From Sophora flavescens (lineage: Eukaryota > Streptophyta > Magnoliopsida > Fabales > Fabaceae), in the NCBI GenBank assembly GCA_030762895.1, contig CM061070.1:49026831-49090830 (forward strand): a DNA stretch of 64,000 nucleotides. Reading direction: 5' to 3'. This document shows, piece after piece, positions 56,040 through 64,000 of this stretch. Numbering within the stretch: the stretch's first letter is position 1; each line of letters opens with the position of its first letter. The position numbers were made by a program, and so were the translations under genes. The notes under the pieces were generated by a model. The model was not told the DNA's origin. It did not search any database and was given only the letters and a program-made list of their open reading frames with translations.

Positions 56040-57251
56040 GTGGATGAAGAAGAGGAGGATGAGGATCTCAATGCCGAGATAGAGCTATTGAAAAGGTATT
56101 TCTCTGATGAAGAATATATTATGCTTTATAAGATAGATTTTAAGCATAGAGATACCTATGAGACAAGAACTGTGGATTTCAACTACTTTGAGAAAAATGG
56201 TTTTACTTTTCACAAGATTCTTGAAGAATACAAATTGAGTGACTTCCTACAAACTAAGAGTGACATATAGCCAACTTTGATTAAAGCATTTTATTGCACT
56301 CTAGAGATAGATAATGTAGGATTTTCTGCTGAAGTAAAGAACAAGAGAACAGAGATGACTTTTGATGAGTTTTCTCAATTCATTGGAATGGATTACTTGG
56401 GAAGTAACATGACTGGGATAGGACCTGAAGGTGCTTGGTTGAAAGCATATGATAAGGAAGAAGCTAAAAAGGTGCTTTTGGTTGAGAATGCACCTGAAGG
56501 GAGATTGGTCAAAATCAGCTCCACGCACATTCAGCACAGGCTACTCCAGTATGTGCTAAGTAGGATTTTACTTCCAAGATTAGGGAACCATACTGTATTG
56601 CAAAACAATTATATTCTGATGCTATGGGCAATAATAGAGAAGAAACAGCTCAACTGGAGCTATATTATTGTGAGGCACATGGTAGATTGTAGAATCAGTG
56701 GAGCTACACTGCCTTACCCTGGTTTTGTTGTGAAACTGCTTGAGAACTTTGGAGTCTCAATGGAAAATGAAGAGAGGTTCCAAGCAAGGCAAGTAACTCA
56801 CAAGTTTGGTGAGGGCACAATAAGCAAGATGAAGCTTGCTAAGAGTTCTAATGGAGAATGGGTAAGAGTGGCTGGAGATGAGCCAAGGACTTCAATGGAA
56901 AACAATGTTGAAATGAATGCCAAAATGGATAGGCTGATCAAGATGATTTAAGTCTTTGAGCAAAGACAAAATAAGCAAAACTTGATGGTCAAGAGGACCT
57001 TAGACTACATGAGTCTAAATATCAACACTCTTGAAGGGCAGATGGCCACTATACATCAACATTTAGGAATCCCCATCACTGCACCTCCACCTCTAGAAGC
57101 AACTCCAACTTCTGAAGATGTTGTGCAAATGGCAAGGCAAGCTGCTGCTACTGCTTCTGAAAATGCACCTGAGGAAGTAGAAATTCCTAATGTTCAAGCA
57201 ACTGAGCCTACACGACACCATGAAGAGCCAAGGAACAATGAAGATGCTTAG
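56040..57251 (+). pseudogene. Second Sirevirus env-like ORF, 404 codons, two stops
   Basis: Single frame from ATG 56040 (acidic start MDEEEEDEDLNAEIELLKRY) to TAG 57249 with in-frame stops at 56268 (TAG) and 56949 (TAA). Residues about 75-120 (TLIKAFYCTLEI, MTFDEFSQFIGMDYLG) align in style with YPNLIRTFW and FLLGTKVVVSEQTI of the ORF at 5900, so both belong to the putative plant transposon protein type. A conserved block follows (LSRILLPRLGNHTVLQNNYI, LNWSYIIVRHMV). The end is an amphipathic stretch and a Pro/Ala/Glu-rich tail. No membrane anchor. It sits directly upstream of a PPT, as expected for a 3' ORF. Confidence 0.75.
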
Positions 57252-57676
57252 TTTTTAGGGCTTTCTTTGTGTGTGTTTTGATATTTTGGATGATTGTATT
57301 GAATGCTCAGTGACTTGTTGTTTTTCTACTTTGAACAATATCTTGATTAAATCATATTGTACTCTCTCATATGAATGAATGAAATCTGTGTTTCTGAAAT
57401 GAATATTCTTTAGTATGTACCTTGTATATGTAATTTACATCTCCCATTATTTCTTTTTGATAATGACAAAGGGGAGAAGAAAAAGGGCACCATACTATAT
57501 GAGAACTATATAAACTAATCCTAATTCATGATCCAAAATGTTAGAACTGTCACTTAGACAGGGGGAATAAAAATAAAAACTACTGCATTATATGAACTCT
57601 GATTTACTTCCTATATTTCTCTTATATTGAACATATAAAGTATGGTAAGTTTGTCATCAATCAAAAAGGGAGAGTT
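57252..57676 (+). other. Spacer with paired polypurine tracts
   Basis: Purine tracts CAAAGGGGAGAAGAAAAAGGG at 57469-57489 (TGACAAAGGGGAGA core) and AAAAAGGGAGAGTT at 57663-57676 after TCATCAATC. Same double layout as the other Sireviruses. Confidence 0.7.
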
Positions 57677-57943
57677 TGTGGTAGACCTTGTTAATGGTTT
57701 ATTAATGGTTTTCAGCTTGTTCAATACTTCATTCAATTGATGTACAAAGTATCAGGATTTAATTTTGAACTATGTCAATCAATGTATAGCCTTAGTCAGA
57801 GAGTACCAAGTTCTGAATCTTGAACTCAATCGATGTGTAAATCGATGTATAAGCTATGTCAGAGAGTTCAATAGTAGCAGTATACACTCAATCGATGTGG
57901 ACATTGATGTATAGGGCAAGTCAGTGATTGGTACATCGATGAA
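57677..57943 (+). repeat. LTR start (U3), truncated
   Basis: TGTGGTAGACC begins directly after the PPT, as an LTR would. It contains eight ATCGATG/ATTGATG words. After 267 bp it breaks off into minus-strand RNase H. It is the inverse of 54785-55013. Confidence 0.65.
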
Positions 57944-59156
57944 TATCTCCACTTTGTATATGATCCCTTATGAAATGATGTCTTATTTCAATATGTTTGG
58001 TTCTAGAATGCATTATAGGATTCGTAGTTAGATTTATAGCACTAGTGTTGTTACATTTGATTGCTACTTTCTCTAAGAGAACACCATAGTCAATGAGTTG
58101 CTGCTTCATCCAAAGAATTTGTGCACAACAACTTCCTGCTGCAACATATTCTGCTTCAGTAGTTGACAAAGCCACACTGGTTTGTTTCTTACTAAACCAT
58201 GAAACTAGTGAGTTCCCAAGTAAGTGGTAGGTTCCACTAGTACTCCTCCTATCCAACTTGCATCCAGAGGTAGAGTATCCTATAAGATTACAAGTTAACC
58301 CCTTAGCATACCATAAACCTATTTCTCTAGTTCCTAGCAAATATTTCATGATTCTCTTTACAGCTGTTAAGTGAGATTCCTTAGGGTTTGATTGATATCT
58401 TGCACACATGCATACCTCTGTACTTGGATATGTCTACAGTTTTACCTTTTTCATCCTTGTCCAAGTAACATGATGGACTCATTGGAGTTGCCATTTCCTT
58501 TGCATTCTCCATGCCAAACTTGTTCAATAGTTCCTTGCAGTACTTTGCTTGCTTATGAAGGTTCCATCATCATATTGTTTGATTTGAAGTCCCAGGAAGC
58601 ACCATATATAATATCATCAACATATATTTGTACAAGTCGTATATTTTGACCTTTTCTTTTTGTGAAAAGTGTTGTGTCAACCTTGCCTCTAGTAAAACCT
58701 TTTTGTAATACAAATTTACTCAATCTTTCATACCAAGCTCTTGGAGCTTGTTTAAGTCCATATAGGGCTTTAGTGAGTTTATAAACAAGATTGGGAAATT
58801 CATTCATTTCAAAATAGGTGGTTGACCAACATATATTTCTTGTATAAAACCATTTAGGAATGCACTTTTAACATCCATTTGATATAACTTTAAATTCATG
58901 ATACATGCATATGCTAGCAACATTCTAAAGCTTCTAATCTAGCCACAGGTGCATATGTGTCATCATAATCTATTCCTTCTTCTTGATTATAGCATTTGGC
59001 TACTAATCTAGCCTTATTCCTTACTATGATACTATTTTCATCAAGTTTGTTCCTAAACGCCCATTTTGTACCTATTATTTGTTTATCCTTAGGTTTTGGA
59101 ACAAGTTCCCAAACTTTGTTTCTTTCAAACTGATTAAGTTCTTCTTGCATTGCCAT
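57943..59156 (-). pseudogene. RT and RNase H of element E
   Basis: RT N-part (59156-58914): MQEELNQFERNKVWELVPKP, GTKWAFRNKLDEN, YAPVARLEAL; then frame lesions through the QMDVKSAFLNG region; 58807-58597 has YGLKQAPRAWY and YVDDIIYGA, then a jump of about 100 bp to FLGLQ (58597), precisely where the antisense copy at 53692 starts. Further frames lead to YLLGTREIGLWY, RRSTSGTYHLLGNS, VALSTTEAEYVAAG and SGDI, where RNase H is cut by the U3-like DNA. Confidence 0.85.
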
Positions 59157-59359
59157 AATCTAGTTTTCATCAACTATTGCATCATCTATAGTTTTTGGTT
59201 CAATTTGAGAAACAAAAGCCATGTTGTTACATGCATTTCTTAATGAGTGTCTAGTAGTTACCCCTTAGGATATTTCACCAATAATGTTGTCTAGATGGTG
59301 ATTCTTTTCAATTCTCCACTCCTTAGGTAGTTCCTCATATTGTTCCTCTGCTGGATTCT

Positions 59360-60330
59360 CTACAATTCCTTCCACTTTGGCATTGTCTTGCTTTTCTTCA
59401 AGTTGAGTTTCTTTAGATGTTTCCCAGTATCATCACAAATATCCTTTCCCAACCTTTTGAGGTTAGTGTCATCAAATGTAACATGTACATATTCTTCTAT
59501 AGTTTGAGTTCTTCTATTGTAAACTATAAAAGCTTTACTAGATAAAGAATAGCCTAGGAAAATACCTTCATCAGCTTCATGAAGGTGGGTAGTATTTGGT
59601 TTTCTACCCTTATACAACTCATATGGAGTTTTCTTCAATATTGGTTTAATCAAGACTCAATTTAGTACATAGCAAGTTGTACTAACAGCATCTGCCCAAA
59701 AATATTTTGGCACATTAGAGTCATTCAACATGGTTCTATCAATCTCCTCGAGAGATCTATTTTTCTTTTCAACTACTTCATTTTGTTGTGGAGTTCTTGG
59801 TGCTGAAAAGTTGCGTTGTATACCATGTTCATCACAGAAATTGTCAAATTCCTCATTTTGGAATTCACCTCCATGATCACTCCTTATAGATACAATTTTC
59901 ATGTCTTTCTCATTTTGTACAAGCTTAGACATTTTCTTAAAAGCAGAAAATGCATCATTTTTATGTGCTAGAAAATATGTCCAAGTATATATAGAGAAAT
60001 CATCAACAATCACACGAGCATAAGGATTTCCACCAAAACGTTTTTTTCTAGAAGGACCAAAAAGATCCATATGCAACAATTGTAAAGGTCTACTAGTTGA
60101 AATAATGTTTTTAGCTTTGAAAGAAGTTTTCACTTGTTTTCCTTTTTGACACGCATCACATAAACCATTTTTTACAAACTACTTCTTAGGTAAACCATTT
60201 ACAAGTTCTTTGGAAATCAATTTGTTCAAGTGATCCATGTGAATGTGAGCTATTTTCCTATGCCATAACCAATTTTCTTCTTCTTTTGAAATTAATCAAC
60301 ATGCATCATTAGAAGATAAATTGTCTAGAT
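59360..60330 (-). pseudogene. Integrase of element E
   Basis: Core frame 60133-59657: HMDLFGPSRKKRFGG (first Asp), IRSDHGGEFQNEEF (second Asp), NFSAPRTPQQNEVVEKKNRS (Glu). Upstream, the zinc-binding part (HHLNKLISKEL-like and CDACQKGKQVKTSF) is in another frame. Downstream 59653-59360 (KPILKKTPYELYKGRKPN, then EADEGIFLGYSLSSKAF) lacks about 70 residues that normally follow KPN. Function and pathway as for element B's integrase. Confidence 0.85.
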
Positions 60331-60399
60331 CTAGCATATAGATGTTATTTACTCTATTTCCAATCAACTTCATTGTCTTATCATGTCTAGATTCAATCA

Positions 60400-60730
60400 T
60401 ACACATATTTGAGTTAAAGTCTACCTTATACCCTTTGTCACAAAGTTGACTTATTCTTAGAAGATTATGCTTGAGTCCTTCAACATAGAGAACTCCTTCA
60501 ATCTGAGTTGCTGGACTCTTTCCAATAGTGCCAACACCAAGTATTCTACCTTTGTTGTTGTCACCATGTGTTACATTTCCACCTAAGTGAATCTTGTGAT
60601 GTCTCCAGTCATGTGTTTGGAGCAGCCACTATCTAAATACCAACTTGAGCTTTTGGCCTTCAAACACACCTACAAAACAGAATTTTAACCATTTGTCTTA
60701 GGTCCCCAAATTTTGTTGGGTCCTTTTGTG
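60400..60730 (-). pseudogene. Protease region of element E
   Basis: Broken minus-strand frames include WYLDSGCSKHMTGD (active-site D-S-G, around 60630-60590) and LLRISQLCDKGYKVDFN-like sequence (60470-60410). A GSSTWYLDSGC context confirms a copia protease. Confidence 0.75.
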
Positions 60731-60747
60731 TTAGTCATGACATAAGT

Positions 60748-62375
60748 TCATATTTGTTTGACACTCATCCTTGAAGGATTTCTAAGATAGCATGTAGAAG
60801 CAGTGTGTCCCTTTCTTGCACAATAGAAATAGTTAACAAAAGGGCTAGTAGATGACTTAGGTGCAACAAAGAGTTTCTTAAAAGCTTTTTCATGCATTGC
60901 TGGTTGGTAAGCTATTCTAGCTTTATCATATACTCCTTTTTGTTGTCCTAATATAGCATTTAGGTTATCTTTTACCATGGTGAATTTGGAAAGAGTACTT
61001 TCCAGTTTTTCTACCTCTTTTTCCAGAATATTGCAATTAGAGATGTAGAGCTAGATGCACTTAACCTACTATTTTTAGCTTCTAGTTCCTTATTCTTAAT
61101 TTGAAGAGTTGTATAATCACTACATTGTTTAGCAAAGACTTTCCTAGATGACATTAATTGCTTAGCAATTTTCAGATATTCACTATGCAATTCATCAAAA
61201 GCATCTTGTAGTTCATCATAAGTAGGGGAAGATCATTTACCTAATCTTCATTTTCATTGTCACTTTGATGACTAGTCATAAGACATAGGTTTGCCTCTTC
61301 TTCTTCAGATTCTTCAGAGGAATCCATGTCATTTTCCTCCCATGCTATGTATGCTCTTCTTGGCTTTTTATTCTTCTTGTCTTTGGACTCATAGCAGTCA
61401 TGTTTATCCTTCTTTTGAAGCTTTGGACATTCATTTTTCTAGTGTCCAGGTTTGCCACATTCATAGCACTTCACATTTGAATTTGAACTTTCAACCTTTT
61501 TAGAAATTATTTTTCGAAAATAAGTTTGAGGGCTTTTTGTTGAAGATCTTCTTTTTTTTGAGAAACCTTTTGAATTTTCTGACTAACAATCCCATATCTT
61601 CTTCTGAATCTTCATCCTCCTCAACTTCTTCATCTTCATCACTATCAAGGACTTCTTTGGAGATCTGTGATTTTAGTGATAAGCCTTTCTTCTTTTTCTC
61701 CTTCTCTTCATGATCATTCAACCTATGAAGCTCCATCTCATGTTCTTTGAGTTTTCCAAACAGTGTTACAATGTTCATGGTTTCTAAGTCTCTTGATTCA
61801 GCTATAACAGTGATTTTTGGTTGCCATTCTCTTGTCAAGCATCTCATGACCTTGTTGATTTGTTGTTCATCTGAAATAGTCTTTCCAAGTCCATTTAGTT
61901 GATTCACAATATGGATGAATCTCCTCTGCATATGATTGATATCTTCATCTTTCTTCATGTGAAAGAGTTCATGCTCGTGCATGAGTGAGTTCATTCTTGC
62001 TCTTTTCACATCACTTGTCCCTTCATGATTAATTTGCAGCGTATCCCACATTTGCTTTGTTTTCTTACAAGTAGAGACCCTGAAAAATTCATCATAAATC
62101 AAAGCAGCAGTTATAATATTTTTAGCTTTAGCATTATAACCTACTCTTTTCTTGTCCTCGTCATCCCACTCAGCTCTAGGCTTATTTGTCTTGGTGCCAT
62201 TTGCATCAAGAGTGTGAGGGATGTATGGACCATTCTCAACAGCATCTAATACATCAAGACCACTTGCCTCAAGGAATATTATCATCCTTTCTTTCTAATA
62301 CATATAGGCAGTGCCATTGAATGCCGGGGGTCTTGCTAGACAAGCCTTTTCTCCCAAGATGTCATTTGAAGCCAT
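60748..62375 (-). pseudogene. gag of element E
   Basis: ATG 62375 starts MASNDILGEKACLARPPAFN. TAG at 62297-62295 replaces an expected Trp before KERMIIFLEA. Frame 62285-61500 is intact: RVSTCKKTKQMWDTLQINH, MHEHELFHMKKDEDINHMQR, MRCLTREWQPKITVIAESRD, a Lys-rich and acidic tail. The knuckle CYECGKPGH (61475) is followed by a stop in place of the next residue. Further on are a charged coiled-coil part, MVKDNLNAILGQQKGVYDKA and a second knuckle-like YCARKGHTASTCY (60978-60748). Gag is the particle protein. Several nonsense and frameshift lesions. Confidence 0.88.
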
Positions 62376-62410
62376 CCTTTTAAACAGTTAAGCCTTACAT
62401 AAGAGTGAAA

Positions 62411-62424
62411 GCTCTGATGCCACT
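62411..62424 (-). other. Primer binding site of element E
   Basis: On the minus strand AGTGGCATCAGAGC follows the LTR end ...CCAACA; TGGCATCAGAGC is a one-base variant of the initiator tRNA-Met site. This fixes 62425-64000 as the 5' LTR of E. Confidence 0.85.
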
Positions 62425-64000
62425 TGTTGGTTGTGGCTTCTAGATACTCAAGAAGGGGGGTTGAATTGAGTATGGGTGATTTTTGAAAACTTTTCTCCTT
62501 TATGCAAAAACTGAAACTTTTCTAAACTTCTTGAAAACGTTTTATCAACCAACTAACCAAAAAAAGTTTTTGCCTAAGAATTTGATTCAAGACTTTGTTC
62601 TTTAATAAGAAAGATAGATGAAAGAAATTGAATTCAGATATTTAGCATTCACTAGTTAATCTTTAACAATTACATAAAACATGAATTCATCAAATAAAAG
62701 CAGTTTAAAAGAGTTAAAGGATAGAGAGAAATGCAAACCGAGATTTTATCTTGGTTCAGCTACCTCCTCCAGTAACCTACATCCAGTCCCCATTTCATAG
62801 TGAGTTTTGTTCACTAAAACAAAATCAATTATCCTTTACAAGCTTCAACTCCCAGGTTCCTTCTACCCAATTGATAGCTTTTCAGTCAAAGCAATCTTGC
62901 AATTCCCAAGAGTTCCTTCTACTCTTGTCAATCCACCAAGAGTCCCTTCTAATCTTGATCTACAAAGAGCGAACACCTTCTCTCTAATCTTCCTTTTCCA
63001 GTAAGAAAAGATTTTGATTTTGATTCTAAGAAATCAAGTATTACAAATTGGAGCTCTAACAGAAATATTTCAAGTATTCTCAATGAAATGCTCTCTCAAT
63101 GAATTTCGTGTTTAATCTCAGTATTGGATGAATTGTTATATAGAAAGTGTTTGCCCATGCCTTTATATAGTAGTATATCAAAATATTTCCGTTGGGCACA
63201 CTTCAAAAGTCAGTTAAGATCAAAACAAACATTTCTTGAAAAATTCAGTTATTAGTTAATCGATTGCGTAATCGATGTATTAAAGAAAGATTCAATTTTT
63301 GTAACTGAATACATCGATTGCCAAATCGATTGCATTCTTGGAATTTCTTGATTTTGACTGGTACATAGATGTGTACATCGACTGTGTTCTTGAAAAACAT
63401 AAGCATTCTCAGCCCAGAAGTCTTTACATCGATTGGTAAATCGATTGCATAATAATTCTCAAAAGTCTTGCCTCTGTTTGGGCTTATGCATCAATGTACT
63501 AATCGATTGTTCTATCATTTTCAAAAGACTTTACTTCTTTTCCGTGTATGCATCGATGCACTAATCGATTGGGTGCATATTACAACAAGTGTTGGCTTTT
63601 GTTTAGCCTTATGCATCGATTGTGCAATCGATTGTATGCTTCTTTCAAAAAGTGTTAGCTTCTGTTTAACCTTATACATCGATTGTGCATTCGATTTACA
63701 GAAGCTTGTTATGCATACTTATCAAGTCAGCCACAATCAATCGATGTATACATTGATGTATATCATTTATACATTGATGTACACATAGGTTTTCTCTAAA
63801 AGTTAGTTAATCAATTGAAAGTACATCGATGTACACATAGATGTACCAAACTTTCAATTAATTCTTTTTATTTCTAAGTTCATTTTACTTTATGAAAACC
63901 TTTTTGATTTGTTTTTAAGAGAGCTATTTCACAAAGAGAAACTTAAAAATCTTTACATCAAAATCTAATTTTGCTTGAGATGCCTTGTGATTCAACTTTG
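62425..64000 (-). repeat. 5' LTR of element E, cut by the window end
   Basis: Begins (as U5 end) TGTTGGTTGTGGCTTC. Matches 52215-53691 closely, with the ATCGATGTA/ATCGATTG cluster at 63255-63840; one extra 55-bp unit (63545-63600) is present here only. Beyond TTTACATCAAA (about 63964) it continues into DNA that the left copy lacks, so the LTR is longer than 1.58 kb. Confidence 0.9.

Larger units (their letters stand above)
52215..64000 (-). mobile_element. Minus-strand Sirevirus-like element E, rearranged inside
   Basis: LTR sequence in minus orientation lies at 52215-53691 and again at 62425-64000 (cut by the window). Next to the right LTR, on the minus strand, are PBS (62424-62411), gag, protease, integrase, RT and RNase H down to 57943. 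Between 53692 and 57943 the order is disturbed: plus-strand RT/RNase H fragment, U3-like DNA, an unassigned block, a plus-strand env-like ORF, PPT and a short LTR start. The left LTR borders gag of element D, so E probably inserted into D; AAATT at 52210-52214 should recur past the window end. Confidence 0.75.

Noticed and set aside
1..64000. tRNA and rRNA genes
   Set aside because: I scanned for tRNA arms (GGTTCRAATCC with matching A box) and rRNA-like conserved blocks and saw none beyond the SINE-like B boxes.

Overview
This window is a stretch of eudicot plant nuclear genome, probably a legume. The evidence is very AT-rich DNA, GT-AG introns, (TA)n and (GA)n microsatellites, Sirevirus-type Ty1/copia elements with extra 3' ORFs, a chromovirus-like Ty3/gypsy element, and Mutator-like elements (MULEs). 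No bacterial or organellar gene organisation was seen. Species was not determined. Almost everything here is transposable-element DNA, nested several layers deep. The only recognisable host gene is a single-exon gene for succinate dehydrogenase assembly factor 4 (SDHAF4) at 36959-37315 on the minus strand.

Layout. 1-10784: tail of one Sirevirus (A), an LTR (854-2194), then the inside of a second Sirevirus (B) that lacks gag but keeps protease, integrase, RT, RNase H and a 1,021-codon env-like 3' ORF broken only by stop codons, ending in a different LTR (9381-10784). 10785-20129: an old minus-strand Ty3/gypsy element split by a 4,034-bp solo LTR with a perfect 5-bp target duplication. 20130-26526: AT-rich non-coding DNA holding a decayed tandem array of about 160 bp whose conserved core is the G-box/ABRE-like palindrome GACACGTGTC, and then a 550-bp duplication. 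26527-29101: a non-autonomous MULE with a 9-bp target duplication and a foldback MITE inside it. 29465-34409: a complete but internally deleted copia element (5-bp target duplication). 34410-39253: the host island with SDHAF4. 39254-48702: a short TIR element into which an 8,147-bp autonomous-type MULE (39285-47431, 9-bp target duplication) inserted. That MULE carries a mudrA-like transposase and, facing it, a plant mobile domain (PMD) gene; both are lightly mutated. 48873-49435: two SINE-like copies. 49468-64000: a third Sirevirus (LTR, PBS, gag), whose gag is interrupted by a large minus-strand Sirevirus that runs off the window end and has a rearranged interior with inverted RT/RNase H arms and a second env-like ORF.

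How the parts relate. Four copia families share Sirevirus traits: paired polypurine tracts before the 3' LTR, a tRNA-Met-type primer site, and U3 regions packed with short repeated words, with a different word in each family. Two of them carry related env-like ORFs. None of the elements looks able to move by itself in its present form, but the MULE and the env-like ORFs are decayed mainly by point changes. The most unusual items are the G-box array, the family-specific U3 words, the antisense RT/RNase H module lodged against LTR sequence in two copies, and the transposase plus PMD MULE.
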